From Rhizobium oryziradicis (GTDB lineage Bacteria; Pseudomonadota; Alphaproteobacteria; Rhizobiales; Rhizobiaceae), in the NCBI RefSeq assembly GCF_001939045.1, contig NZ_MKIM01000021.1:176844-240843 (forward strand): DNA of 64,000 nt. The letters are read 5' to 3'. A program made the position numbers and the translations under genes. The notes beneath the pieces are model-generated. The model saw only the letters and a program-made list of their open reading frames with translations. It made no database searches and was not told the DNA's origin. Shown piece after piece: positions 44,393-53,678 of the stretch. The number at the start of each line of letters is the position of its first letter. Positions within the stretch are counted from its first letter, which is position 1.

Positions 44393-46338
44393 TGATCAGC
44401 CTCCGCACGAATCCACACCAGCATTTCGCCGTCATCGCGGTTGTCCCAGACGTGATACGGCACGGCGCGGATCTCAGTTGGCACCCGCTGCGGTGCGCTG
44501 AGCGTGTAGAGATGGTCGCTTTCGCTCTTCTCCCGCCATCCTGTTGTGACAAGGGCGGGCAGCCCGCCAATCCCGTCGACGACTTCACAACGGAAACCAC
44601 TTTGCGGCTGCAACACTAGCGCATTGAGATCTTCGCCATTATCAACACCTTCAAGGCAGTACACCAGCGGCCCACGCTGCAAGGCGACACGCCCTTGATC
44701 GACACCCACTTTCGCATTTGCATAGAGGCGCTGCACCGGCATGGCAAATTCCAGCTCAATGTGGTCGCCAGCCTGCCACAGCCGCGTGAGCTTGGCATAG
44801 CCTTTCTCTTCAACACCTGCTGGATCCAAAACCTCTCCGTTGACACGGATCGTCACCTGAGGCGACCAACCGGGCAAGCGCAAGGAAAGCGTGAATTCGG
44901 CAGCATGCTCCGGCTCCAGCGTCAGCCGCACGCTGCCTTCGACGGGATACGCCGTCTCTTGCCGAATGCGAACCGCAACCCCTGCGGTTTTGAGCTCGGC
45001 CACGCTGTCGCAATAGAGGTGGACGGCAATTTCGTCTTGCGCCTCGCCATAAAGATAGGTGCCAATTGACGCCACCAAGCGCGCAATATTGGGCGGGCAG
45101 CATGGGCAGCGATGCCAGGTCCAACGATGGTGCTTGCCGCGGCTTTCCAATGGGTTGTCATAGAAAAACTGCGTTCCGTCGAGCGAAAGTCCGACAAGGG
45201 CTCCGTTGTAAAGCGCCCGTTCCATCACATCCGCATAAGCGCGGTCGGGACCAAGCCCCAGCATACGACTGGCCCAAAACACCAGCGCCACGGCAGCGCA
45301 GGTTTCCGCATAGGCGGTCTCATTGGGCAAATCATAATCGAACGTCAAACCCTCGTTATGGGCGGAAGGGCCAAACCCGCCGGTCACATAGAGGTTCTTG
45401 TCTGTCAAATGCCCCCATATGGTTTCCAGAGCGGGCTTCAAACTGCCATCACCAAATTCGGTCGAAACATCGGCCATGCCCGAATAGAGATAGGCGGCGC
45501 GAACAGCGTGGCCCACCACATGGCGCTGATCGCGCACCGGGATGTGGCTCTGCGAATACTCATAGGTGGCGAAATGATAGTCCGATGGGTCCCTCCCCCG
45601 CTCCCGTGCTTCGCGATCATAATAATGTTGACCGTTCGGGCGCTGACCGCGCTCATCAACAAAGAACCGGGCAAGATCGAGATAGCGCCGCTCTCCCGTC
45701 GCACGACCAAGTTTAACCAGTGCCAACTCGATTTCCGGATGGCCGCAATATCCCCTCTTCTGGCCGTCGCCCGGCCCAAAAATGCTGGCGATATGGTCGG
45801 CATAGCGGGCCATGATATCGAGAAACCTGCGCTTGCCGGTGGCATGGTAATAGGCAACGGCACCTTCCATGAGGTGGCCCGCGTTATACAGTTCATGGCA
45901 ATCGCGCAGATTGGTCCAGCGCTTGCCGGGCTCGATGCGCTGATACCAGGAGTTCAGATAGCCGTTTTCATCCTGCAGCCGTCCATAGGCGTCAACAATC
46001 TCGTCAATACGCGCTTCAAGGGCGGCATCCGGCTTGTGCAAAAGCCCGTAGGCGGCGGCCTCAATGCTTTTGCCAAAATCCGAATCCCAGAACATCTGGG
46101 TGCTGACAGTATCATTGCCGTTTTGAAAGGGAATGCGCAGCCCCGGATTGGGCCTGTCCGGGTCTACCTGATCCAGCATGCCCGCAGCGATACAGCGATC
46201 CAGCAACGTATGGGCGGTGGTTGTGGCAATGGTTTCGATACGCGGGCCAAAAAAGCCACCGACGCGCACCTGATCAACAGACGGTGGGCGGAATTTTGCA
46301 GCGAGATGAGCGGAGTTTGCAGAAGAAAAGTTCGTCAT
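44389..46338 (-). CDS. Glycoside hydrolase family 127 (beta-L-arabinofuranosidase-like)
   Basis: A 649-residue cytosolic enzyme of the former DUF1680 family. It has RWTNLRDCHELYNAGHLMEGA and the (alpha/alpha)6-barrel segments. The catalytic region shows NETAYAETCAAVALVFW (Glu and a Cys) and the zinc-binding double Cys in WHRCPCCPPNIARLVAS (about 440), all matching HypBA1-type retaining beta-L-arabinofuranosidases that use cysteine as nucleophile. No signal peptide is present. ATG at 46338 has AAGGAA upstream; the longer frame lies in the permease gene. It probably cleaves imported arabino-oligosaccharides. Confidence 0.9.
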   Translation of the reverse strand: MTNFSSANSAHLAAKFRPPSVDQVRVGGFFGPRIETIATTTAHTLLDRCIAAGMLDQVDPDRPNPGLRIPFQNGNDTVSTQMFWDSDFGKSIEAAAYGLLHKPDAALEARIDEIVDAYGRLQDENGYLNSWYQRIEPGKRWTNLRDCHELYNAGHLMEGAVAYYHATGKRRFLDIMARYADHIASIFGPGDGQKRGYCGHPEIELALVKLGRATGERRYLDLARFFVDERGQRPNGQHYYDREARERGRDPSDYHFATYEYSQSHIPVRDQRHVVGHAVRAAYLYSGMADVSTEFGDGSLKPALETIWGHLTDKNLYVTGGFGPSAHNEGLTFDYDLPNETAYAETCAAVALVFWASRMLGLGPDRAYADVMERALYNGALVGLSLDGTQFFYDNPLESRGKHHRWTWHRCPCCPPNIARLVASIGTYLYGEAQDEIAVHLYCDSVAELKTAGVAVRIRQETAYPVEGSVRLTLEPEHAAEFTLSLRLPGWSPQVTIRVNGEVLDPAGVEEKGYAKLTRLWQAGDHIELEFAMPVQRLYANAKVGVDQGRVALQRGPLVYCLEGVDNGEDLNALVLQPQSGFRCEVVDGIGGLPALVTTGWREKSESDHLYTLSAPQRVPTEIRAVPYHVWDNRDDGEMLVWIRAEADQ

Positions 46339-46367
46339 ACTATGGGTTCCTTCACAAAAGAGATGGC

Positions 46368-47264
46368 TTATTTCACCGCACCAGCCGTGAGGCCGCGGAT
46401 GTAAAAGCGCTGGAGAGTGACAAAGAGAATGAGGCAAGGGATCATCATGACGGTGACGCCAGCTTGCACAGCGCCCCAGTCGATGGAGCCGTAATGGCCA
46501 GAGCGAACCGCCGTCACCAGCACTGGAAGCGTGTAGCGGTCCTGATCCGTCAGCAACACCAGAGCCGCGAGAAACTCGTTCCACGCATTGAGAAAGGCAA
46601 ACAGGCCAACCGAGACAATGCCCGGAAACACCAGAGGCCCCATGACATAGATCAGCGACCGCAGCCCCTTCACGCCATCAATACGGGCCGCTTCTTCGAT
46701 CTCTTTGGGCACCGCATCAAAAGCATTGCGCATCATGAAGACCGAAAACGGCAATTGCAGTGTCACGTAAATGAACACCAGCCCGCTCAAGGTGTTTTGC
46801 AATCCGAGCTTGACGAGAATGAGAAAAAGCGGCGTCAAGATCGACTGAAACGGCACCATGATTGTGGACAGGATCAGCACGAAAGCGAGCGACTTGAGGG
46901 GAAAGCGAAAGCGCGAAAACCCGTAGCCCGCAAACACGGAAACGAAAATGGTCAGAATGGCTGTCGCGAAGGCAACAAACAGGCTGTTGCCAGAATAATG
47001 CAAAATGCCAGCCCCAAAATTTTCAAGCCGCCCATAATTGCTGAGATCCAGCCCCTGCAGCGACAGGAAGCCGTTGCCAACCATGGCAGGCGGGCGGAAA
47101 GACGCCAGCAACACAAGAAGGATGGGAGCCAGAAACAGCAGCGCCACCAAAATGCAGGTGATGTGAAACAGCACCGTGTACCAACCAAAGCGGCTACGCC
47201 GACGGCTGTGTGATGGCTTGGATGCTGTGAGCGATGCGGGCAAAGACGATGCTGCATGGGTCAT
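46368..47264 (-). CDS. Sugar ABC importer permease (MalG/UgpE-like)
   Basis: A 298-residue permease with a first helix at about 30-52 and a coupling loop region RNAFDAVPKEIEEAARIDGV (EAA motif, about 185-205), followed by NEFLAALVLLTD. The start overlaps the end of the upstream permease gene by 4 bases. Pairs with the MalF-like protein. Confidence 0.93.
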   Translation of the reverse strand: MTHAASSLPASLTASKPSHSRRRSRFGWYTVLFHITCILVALLFLAPILLVLLASFRPPAMVGNGFLSLQGLDLSNYGRLENFGAGILHYSGNSLFVAFATAILTIFVSVFAGYGFSRFRFPLKSLAFVLILSTIMVPFQSILTPLFLILVKLGLQNTLSGLVFIYVTLQLPFSVFMMRNAFDAVPKEIEEAARIDGVKGLRSLIYVMGPLVFPGIVSVGLFAFLNAWNEFLAALVLLTDQDRYTLPVLVTAVRSGHYGSIDWGAVQAGVTVMMIPCLILFVTLQRFYIRGLTAGAVK

Positions 47265-48220
47265 TGTGTTGGCTCCTTGTCACTCAGCAGGCGCAATTGG
47301 ATCACGCTCAGCACCACCAGAATGGCAAGCAGCACCATGGAAAGAGCTGCCCCATAGCCCAACCGGAAGGAAACGAAAGACTGACTGAAAATCCAGTACA
47401 CGGCTGTAATCGTCTTGTTTTGCGGCCCACCAGCCAGGATGATGTAAAACTGATCAAAAGCGAGCATGGAGCCTGACACGCAAAGAATCAGCGCCAGTGC
47501 GAAAGAGCGCCGCACCAGTGGCAAGGTGATGAAGCGAAAGCGCTGAAACGCATTTGCCCCGTCGATCCGCGCAGCTTCGATGAAGTCGGCGGGAATGGCC
47601 TGTAAGCCACTCATCAAAATGACCATGTAAAAGCCGGCCATTTTCCAGATCACCATGGCGGTAACCGACCAGAAGGCGGGCGCAAATGTTGCCAGCAGAT
47701 TGACGCGACCGTGTGTGAGCCCAAGCGTTTCGGCCAGCGGTGAAAACACGCCGCTATCGACATTGGAAAGCCAGCTCCACAGCAAACTGGCCGAGGCAAA
47801 GCCGATAACCACCGGCAGGAAAAAGGCGGTGCGGTAAAGACCGGCAAAGGGCCGTGGCCGCTCGATCAGCAGCGCAAGCCCGAAGCCCGCCAGCATCAGT
47901 CCAAAGGTTGCCGCAAGCGTATAACGGATGGTGAAAGACAGCGCATTCCAGAAATTAATGTCGTTCCAGAGCGCTTTGTAATTGGCGAGTCCGATCCAGC
48001 GCGGCAGACCAATCAGCGGCCAATTGTGCAGCGACATCCACGCTGTCATACCCAGCGGCACAAGGAAGAACACGAGAACAAGCGCCAGTGCCGGAGCAAC
48101 GTATAGAAGGCCCGCCCAATCGCGATGGGGCTTGCGCATAGGGCCACGAGCGGCATTGCGCGCAAGGCGCGGGGAGGCATTAGGCGCACCACGGGCGGGC
48201 ACCTGGCTTTGGACCGACAT
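47261..48220 (-). CDS. Sugar ABC importer permease (MalF/UgpA-like)
   Basis: A 319-residue permease. It has a basic cytosolic N-terminus (RGPMRKPHRDWAGLLYVAP), six predicted helices and the EAA loop LQAIPADFIEAARIDGANAF. ATG at 48220 has GGAGGA about 8 bases upstream; the longer frame upstream lacks a ribosome site. It follows the binding-protein gene after a 105-base gap with hairpins. Confidence 0.92.
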   Translation of the reverse strand: MSVQSQVPARGAPNASPRLARNAARGPMRKPHRDWAGLLYVAPALALVLVFFLVPLGMTAWMSLHNWPLIGLPRWIGLANYKALWNDINFWNALSFTIRYTLAATFGLMLAGFGLALLIERPRPFAGLYRTAFFLPVVIGFASASLLWSWLSNVDSGVFSPLAETLGLTHGRVNLLATFAPAFWSVTAMVIWKMAGFYMVILMSGLQAIPADFIEAARIDGANAFQRFRFITLPLVRRSFALALILCVSGSMLAFDQFYIILAGGPQNKTITAVYWIFSQSFVSFRLGYGAALSMVLLAILVVLSVIQLRLLSDKEPTQ

Positions 48221-48249
48221 CAGGTTGTTCCTCCAATGAGATGGATGAG

Positions 48250-48301
48250 GCGGAGCGGGATAGCTCCGCACCCGGAGTTTTCGAGGGAAACCTGCTTTCC
48301 C
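48250..48301 (-). promoter_or_regulatory. Two intercistronic hairpins between sugar binding-protein and permease genes
   Basis: GCGGAGC (48250-48256) pairs with GCTCCGC (48263-48269), and GGGAAA (48285-48290) with TTTCCC (48296-48301). They lie in the gap after the binding-protein gene and probably protect its message, giving excess binding protein over permease. No T-run marks a terminator. Confidence 0.5.
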
Positions 48302-48325
48302 GAAAGACAAACGGATTGTGCGCCC

Positions 48326-49576
48326 TCAGGGAGCCGTATCGATGATCGATTGCATGGCGCTTTGCGCCGTTTGAATTGCCGGCTCGATGCTATCAGGACC
48401 ACCGAAAAACGCGGTGTTCAACATAGTGATCCACGGACCATTGGCCGAATTGATCAGATCGTTGAACACTGTGGAATAGGGCGTGCGGCCTTTCGCCATG
48501 GCCTCCGCTGCAATCATATATCGCGAATCCAGCCCTGCCAGCGCTTCCTTGGCGAGGTCGCCTCGGACCGGAAGCGAACCATTGCGGGCAAGCAGTTTCT
48601 GCCCTTCCAGCGAATAGGAGAAGGTCAGGAAGGCCTTGACCGCGTCCAGCTTCTTCGTGCCCTTGGTCACAACGAAATTATCACCACCGGCAAAAGACGA
48701 CGACCCGCCATCCTCGCCCGGCAAGGGCGTCACGCCATATTCCAGATCCGGGCTTTGAGCTGCCAATGCACCAATGGCGAAAGAGCCTGAAGGCGTGATG
48801 CCGATTTTTCCAGTGGCAAAAGCGGCAAAGAAATTCGCGCCGGTATCGGTCTGCGATCCGGCCGGAACGAGCTTGTCTTTGACCATGCCCTGATAAAAAG
48901 CAATCGCATCGCGCATTTGCGGTGTGTCCAGCGTTGCCTTGCGGCCATCTGCCGAGAAGATATCGCCGCCTGACGCCCAGATCAGCGGCGTGAAGGTGAA
49001 GATGTTGCAGCCACCACAATTGCCCGAGAAATAGAAACCCTTGATGTCGCCGCCAAGCGCATTGACTTTTTCAGCATCGCTGCGGATTTCAGCCCAGGTT
49101 TTGGGTCCTTTTTCCGGATCGAGCCCAGCTTGTTTGAACAATTTCTTGTTCCAGATCAGCACGGAACCATCGGCAGAAAATGGCAGGCCGAAAATGTGAT
49201 CCTTATACGTACCAACAGAAATGTGGGCTTTTGACAGCGCGTTGAAATACGGCAGAGCTTTGGCGTAATCGGTCAAGTCCTCCAACTGACCGGCTGCGGC
49301 AAATGCCGGGGTATAAATCAAATCCAGAGACAGTGCATCGGGAGCCGTGCCGCCGGCTGTGGCAATTGCATATTTCTGCACCAGCTCATTGACCGGAACG
49401 ATCTGCAAATCTGCATGATGCTCCTTCTGGCTGGCGTTGAAGGCATCGACAAGCTTCGGCATGAAGGTCGAGCTATCGGACCGTGTCCAAAGGCTAAAAG
49501 TGTCCGCGTTGGCGGATAGAGGCATGGCGAGCACTGTCGCGGCAAGGCCGCTGAGCCCTAGCATCCAGTTTTTCAT
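48326..49576 (-). CDS. Sugar ABC importer substrate-binding protein (family 1)
   Basis: A 416-residue periplasmic protein with signal peptide MKNWMLGLSGLAATVL to SANAD. The fold marks are FMPKLVDAFNASQKEHHADL, GLPFSADGSVLIWNKKLFKQ and GKIGITPSGSFAIG, matching the maltose/glycerol-phosphate binding family. GGGAGGAGAC precedes the ATG. The ligand is probably an arabinose-containing oligosaccharide, judged from the GH127 enzyme in the same operon. Confidence 0.92.
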   Translation of the reverse strand: MKNWMLGLSGLAATVLAMPLSANADTFSLWTRSDSSTFMPKLVDAFNASQKEHHADLQIVPVNELVQKYAIATAGGTAPDALSLDLIYTPAFAAAGQLEDLTDYAKALPYFNALSKAHISVGTYKDHIFGLPFSADGSVLIWNKKLFKQAGLDPEKGPKTWAEIRSDAEKVNALGGDIKGFYFSGNCGGCNIFTFTPLIWASGGDIFSADGRKATLDTPQMRDAIAFYQGMVKDKLVPAGSQTDTGANFFAAFATGKIGITPSGSFAIGALAAQSPDLEYGVTPLPGEDGGSSSFAGGDNFVVTKGTKKLDAVKAFLTFSYSLEGQKLLARNGSLPVRGDLAKEALAGLDSRYMIAAEAMAKGRTPYSTVFNDLINSANGPWITMLNTAFFGGPDSIEPAIQTAQSAMQSIIDTAP

Positions 49577-49621
49577 TCTAGTCTCCTCCCAGATCGCACC
49601 GATCCCGGTGCTGTTAAACTC

Positions 49622-50686
49622 TCATTCCGCCCACGGCGCTGGCGAACCGCAGGATTCGCGCACTTTCAAGCGACAGGGCAATCGACGTTGGCCAGCCTCC
49701 ACTGGCTTTCCGTCAATCATATCGAGCAGCGTTAACCCCGCCTGACGCCCAAGCTCTTTCAACGCCATATCCACGGTCGTCAGCGGCGGACGCGTCGCTG
49801 TTGCAAAAATTTCCCAATTGTCGAAGCCAACAACGGCAATGTCCTGCGGTACCCGGATGCCGGACAGCGTCAATGCATCAATCAGGCCGCGGGCGATCTG
49901 ATCATTGCCGCAGAACACCGCATCTGGCCGCTCAGACACCGGATAGCTCACGAAGCGCTGTCCGGCCGCATATCCGAATGCTTCGGACCATTCGCCAGAC
50001 AGCGCTTCGCCGAAGCAGAGGAGCGCCGCTTCGGAAAGTGCTCGTTGCCAGCCCTGCTCGCGCAAACCAACGGCGCTAAAACTGCGAGGACCGGTCACAT
50101 GCGCAATCCGCTTTCGACCAAGGCTGATAAGATGCGAAACCGCCGCATGGGCGCCCCCTTCATCGTCCGGAACAAAACCAATCGCGCCGGGAGGACAAGC
50201 CGCGTTCACATAGACCACGGGCATATGAACCGCAGGAAGATCAACCGGCAGAACGCGATCAACGCGCTTGCCGGACACCACCAGACCATCGACCCGCTTA
50301 TCTTCCATCGCATTCACATTCAGCCGCACGCGCTCGGGCTCATCATCGATGGCACAGAGAAAGACCGAAACCCCACGATCGGCCATGGCCGCAGACAGCC
50401 CGGCTGCAATAGGCAAGGTAAAACGGCCATAGGTGTCATTGGTCAACAGCCCAAGCGTGAACGAGCGCTGCCCGACCAGGGCACGCGCCATCGCATTTGG
50501 TCGAAATCCGAGCTGCTGGGCAACCGCCTGAATTCGCTCACGCGTCTCGGATGCCATGCGGCCCCGTTCATTCAAGGCTTTGGATGCCGTTGAAACAGAG
50601 ACCCCGGCCGCGGCCGCGACATCCTTGATGGTCGCCCGGGCGATTGTTCCCGTCGCATCCAACAGGCTCGCGTCAGCATTTTTCAT
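49622..50686 (-). CDS. LacI-family transcriptional repressor
   Basis: A 354-residue repressor with the LacI helix-turn-helix ATIKDVAAAAGVSVSTASKA and hinge ALNERGRMASETRERI (about 17-55), then a sugar-binding core (LGLLTNDTYGRFTLPIAAGL; PDAVFCGNDQIARGLIDAL). ATG at 50686 is chosen by family start. It is the first gene of the sugar importer operon and has two operator-like sites over its own promoter, so it probably represses itself and the importer until sugar binds. Confidence 0.93.
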   Translation of the reverse strand: MKNADASLLDATGTIARATIKDVAAAAGVSVSTASKALNERGRMASETRERIQAVAQQLGFRPNAMARALVGQRSFTLGLLTNDTYGRFTLPIAAGLSAAMADRGVSVFLCAIDDEPERVRLNVNAMEDKRVDGLVVSGKRVDRVLPVDLPAVHMPVVYVNAACPPGAIGFVPDDEGGAHAAVSHLISLGRKRIAHVTGPRSFSAVGLREQGWQRALSEAALLCFGEALSGEWSEAFGYAAGQRFVSYPVSERPDAVFCGNDQIARGLIDALTLSGIRVPQDIAVVGFDNWEIFATATRPPLTTVDMALKELGRQAGLTLLDMIDGKPVEAGQRRLPCRLKVRESCGSPAPWAE

Positions 50687-50733
50687 TGGCACCCCACCTG
50701 CGATCTTGCACGACCTTACCGGTAAAACAAACA

Positions 50734-50778
50734 TGAGAAATCGTTTTCTCAAAATAGAGAAATCGTTTTTTCTGTCAA
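50734..50778 (-). promoter_or_regulatory. Promoter and tandem LacI operators of the arabinoside operon
   Basis: Minus-strand promoter: TTGACA (-35, 50773-50778), 16-base spacer, TATTTT (-10, 50751-50756). Two operators share GAGAAATCG at 35-43 and 57-65 of the 50700 block, 22 bases (two helical turns) apart. One is the 18-bp palindrome TGAGAAATCGTTTTCTCA at 50734-50751; the second, less symmetric, lies in the promoter spacer. The central CG is typical of LacI-family operators. Confidence 0.7.
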
Positions 50779-50884
50779 GAGCGTTTTACAAACAGACGCG
50801 TTTTGCGGCATCCTCGAAAAGCAAGCCCCCTGCCCTACCAGACTGATAAACGGTCGAGCCGAACACGCACCCCAAAGCGATGCG

Positions 50885-50916
50885 ACCAAAACCCTGACAG
50901 CTGTCAGGGTTTTGGT
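50885..50916. terminator. 32-bp perfect palindrome, probable bidirectional terminator
   Basis: Bases 50885-50900 (ACCAAAACCCTGACAG) are the exact reverse complement of 50901-50916. The GC-rich stem is followed by TTTT on either strand. It lies 80 bases beyond the sulfatase-like stop and upstream of the LacI promoter. The remainder of the 309-base gap 50687-50995 holds the promoter above and no gene. Confidence 0.6.
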
Positions 50917-50995
50917 AGGCCACTCGCAGCCATTGGTTTGCTGAAATATGTCCTCGAGTTTGTCAGGGAAAAGTGAAGCCAGCCCTTGCCGAACC

Positions 50996-52639
50996 CTATT
51001 GTGTGGAGAACAGCCGCACCAGAAGAGGACGCAGCTTACCCATTCTCACCTCGGGCGCATCGGCCTGCGGCGTCATGCCCATACTGAACCCTTCTGCTCC
51101 AAAGCGCTCTATCAACTTTTGATCCCGGCTGATGATGTGAACAGGAACCGAGCGTGAGGCGTTTGACCCGGTGATCAGCGCGGCGGGCTGATGGTCTCCC
51201 AAAATGATAAAGACCGCATCATCGCCGAACCGAGTGATGTAATCACTGACGGTCTGCAGCGTATAGTCAATGGTCTGGATATACTGGTGCCGAACGCGGT
51301 CTTGATCTGCCCAGACCACCGCCGGGCTGTCCCCCTCTTCCGCTTGCGCATTGAAGATAGTCCCGTCACCGATCTGGTCCCAGTCAACCAGCTTTGGTAT
51401 CGGTGTCCATGGCGCATGACTGGAAATCAGCGCAATCTCAGCCATAACCGGCTTTGCCGCGCGCCTTGCCGGTTGGCGAACCAGTTGATCAAGAGCATGT
51501 AGCGTATATTGATCGGGCATTGTCACCCAATTGAAGGGCTTGCCTTTATAGCCCAGATCCTTGGACGCCAAAACCTGATCATAACCGAAATAGCTGGCCT
51601 CAGGCCAATCCATGGTAATGGCGGGCATAACAGCAGCTGTGCGCCAGCCTGCCTGTTGAAACTGGCGATTAAGGCTCGGCCAATCACTCATCATCAAGCG
51701 ATCATAGCGGGCCTGACTATCGATCCACAGCCCGGACAACAACGTGCCATGGGCCAGCCAGCTGATACCACCCACCGTGGGAGAGACGCTCCAACCACTT
51801 GCTGATCCGTAACCGGCAGCTTTAAGCGCATGCTCCATGCTTGCCTGCCGGGCGCGAACAAGAGGACGGTAGCGTGGATCGTCAACGGCGCTTCGCCCAT
51901 AGGACTCGATGAAAATCAACACGACATCACGACCGCGCACCGCTTGAAACAAGCCGGGGTGAAATGCCTGGGATGGGTAGGCGGCAAGCTCCCGTTCAAA
52001 GCGGCGCATATCTGCCACCGATTCCGCCACCAACGTGAGGCGAGCACTGAGATAGGGCAGGGCACGCGCATCCATAACAGGCTGGAAGCCAAACATTGGT
52101 CCTATTGCCGAGATTGCCGCTCCGAAAAGCAAAATGCCAGCGTAAACCTTTGCGATTTTCTGCACGCGATTTGCCGCCCCTCTTCTTTCGCTGGCTCGTT
52201 CCCTCAAAGCGAGCGTTGTCGCCGACCAGTGAAAGAGGTAGATCACTGCAGAAAATGCGCTGATGAGCGCTCCAATCGTCAGCACAGCAGCAGGCGTTCC
52301 GATGGTGCCGCGCATCAACCGCCAACCATCCACCAGCATCTTGGTATCGAGATAAGGATTGAATGGCCTCTGAAAGGCGGATTGAACGCCAATATCAGCT
52401 ATTTTCAAAAAAAGCATAATGCCGATTGCACTGACAAAGATCGGTTTGAGCAAAACCGTGAGCCGTTGCGGCAACAACAGCAGGGTCAAGCCAAGCAAAG
52501 GAACTTCCACGGGAAGCCGTAGAAATGCACGTGCAGAGAAAGCATCCGGATGATCGGGCAGTGTCAGGACAACAAAAGCGATCAGGAAAAAAACAACGGC
52601 CGCGAGAATGCGCTTGTCAAATCTGTATCGTCGCATCAT
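50996..52639 (-). CDS. Membrane-anchored sulfatase/LTA-synthase-like protein (alkaline phosphatase superfamily)
   Basis: A 547-residue protein. Four or five N-terminal helices (about 12-35, 45-75, 100-130, 155-180) are followed by a periplasmic catalytic domain: VLIFIESYGRSAVDD (metal-binding Glu), SPTVGGISWLAHGTLLSG (candidate nucleophile Thr/Ser), and FIILGDHQPAALITG (metal Asp-His). The layout resembles LtaS and phosphoethanolamine/glycerol-phosphate transferases. ATG at 52639 is chosen with GAGAGAAG upstream. It diverges from the UPF0104 gene by about 60 bases. It may transfer a lipid head group. Confidence 0.82.
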   Translation of the reverse strand: MMRRYRFDKRILAAVVFFLIAFVVLTLPDHPDAFSARAFLRLPVEVPLLGLTLLLLPQRLTVLLKPIFVSAIGIMLFLKIADIGVQSAFQRPFNPYLDTKMLVDGWRLMRGTIGTPAAVLTIGALISAFSAVIYLFHWSATTLALRERASERRGAANRVQKIAKVYAGILLFGAAISAIGPMFGFQPVMDARALPYLSARLTLVAESVADMRRFERELAAYPSQAFHPGLFQAVRGRDVVLIFIESYGRSAVDDPRYRPLVRARQASMEHALKAAGYGSASGWSVSPTVGGISWLAHGTLLSGLWIDSQARYDRLMMSDWPSLNRQFQQAGWRTAAVMPAITMDWPEASYFGYDQVLASKDLGYKGKPFNWVTMPDQYTLHALDQLVRQPARRAAKPVMAEIALISSHAPWTPIPKLVDWDQIGDGTIFNAQAEEGDSPAVVWADQDRVRHQYIQTIDYTLQTVSDYITRFGDDAVFIILGDHQPAALITGSNASRSVPVHIISRDQKLIERFGAEGFSMGMTPQADAPEVRMGKLRPLLVRLFSTQ

Positions 52640-52698
52640 GACTTCTCTCTGCTCACCCAAAGGCTGCCAGCACGGATGGGGCTTTGGAAGGATTGATC

Positions 52699-53625
52699 TT
52701 GCCCGCACTCGGAATTTTGACAATCACCTTTTGCCTCGCGCTGGTCACAGGCCTCGTTCTTGCTGTAGATCCAGCAAAGATTGCCACGGCCTTTGCCAAT
52801 GTTCCACCCGGTCACATCGTGACGGGGCTGTTGATCGTGCAGCTTCAGGTGATTTTGTCGGCTTTGCGTTGGCGCTTTACGGCCCATCGGCTGGGCCATG
52901 ACATATCCCTTGGCCTTGCCGTGCGTGAATATTACCTCGGTAGTTTTTTGAACCAGATCCTTCCCGGAGGCATGGCGGGAGACGCGCTGCGCGCCTATCG
53001 CGCCACCGAAGACGGCGAGGGGGGATGGAAACGGCCCGCCGCTGCCGTATTTTTGGAAAGGCTCTCTGGCCAGATCGCCTTTTTTACGCTGACGGGAATC
53101 GGTCTTGTGGTTTGGCCGTTTGTTGCGGGTGATGACCTGCCCAAGGAATTCGCAACACTGGTATGGGTTTGCCTGGGCATTGCAATCGTTATTGCAGCGC
53201 TTGCTGTCGGATTTGGCAAGGCGCGCCTGCCCGCGCGGCTGAACGGTTTGAAACCCGATTTGATGGCGGCCTTTTGGGAGGACCGGGCATTTGCCGTTCA
53301 GACAAGTTTGAGCATAACCATCGTGGTGAGCTACGTTGCCACATTTTTCATTGCGGCCAGTGCCGTGGGAACGCCGCTGCCCGCCATTGCGGCGGTTACC
53401 GTCATTCCCCTGTGTCTGCTGACCATGCTGATACCCGTGGGTGTCGGGGGCTGGGGCACGCGGGAAGCGGCAGCGGCCAGCCTTTGGCCCTTGCTGGGCT
53501 TTACCAGTGCGCAGGGCTTTTCGGCCAGTGTGCTGTATGGTCTGTTTTCGGTGATCGGCGTGGCTCCGGTAGGCATCGTGCTTGTTTTGAAAGGGGTTTT
53601 GGCGCGCAGCCGAAAGCGGTCGTGA
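52699..53625 (+). CDS. UPF0104/lysylphosphatidylglycerol synthase-type membrane protein
   Basis: A membrane protein of about 308 residues with eight or so helices. It carries the family marks LQVILSALRWRFTAHRLGHD, SFLNQILPGGMAGDALRAYR, VFLERLSGQIAFF and GVGGWGTREAAAASL. The family corresponds to the flippase-like half of MprF/AglD proteins, implicated in moving polar lipids. The reading frame opens at 52684 (TTG); TTG at 52699 has GGAAGGA 6 bases upstream and is preferred. It is convergent with the CDP-alcohol phosphatidyltransferase gene. Confidence 0.85.
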   Translation: MPALGILTITFCLALVTGLVLAVDPAKIATAFANVPPGHIVTGLLIVQLQVILSALRWRFTAHRLGHDISLGLAVREYYLGSFLNQILPGGMAGDALRAYRATEDGEGGWKRPAAAVFLERLSGQIAFFTLTGIGLVVWPFVAGDDLPKEFATLVWVCLGIAIVIAALAVGFGKARLPARLNGLKPDLMAAFWEDRAFAVQTSLSITIVVSYVATFFIAASAVGTPLPAIAAVTVIPLCLLTMLIPVGVGGWGTREAAAASLWPLLGFTSAQGFSASVLYGLFSVIGVAPVGIVLVLKGVLARSRKRS

Positions 53626-53678
53626 CGACATTTCAAAGCCAATCAATGATGCCCGCTGGAAAAGATGGGGTAAGCCGC

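Noticed and set aside
45112..46404. Long open frame (430 codons) on the plus strand
   Set aside because: Antisense to the GH127 gene, whose catalytic Cys and Glu motifs are clear on the minus strand.
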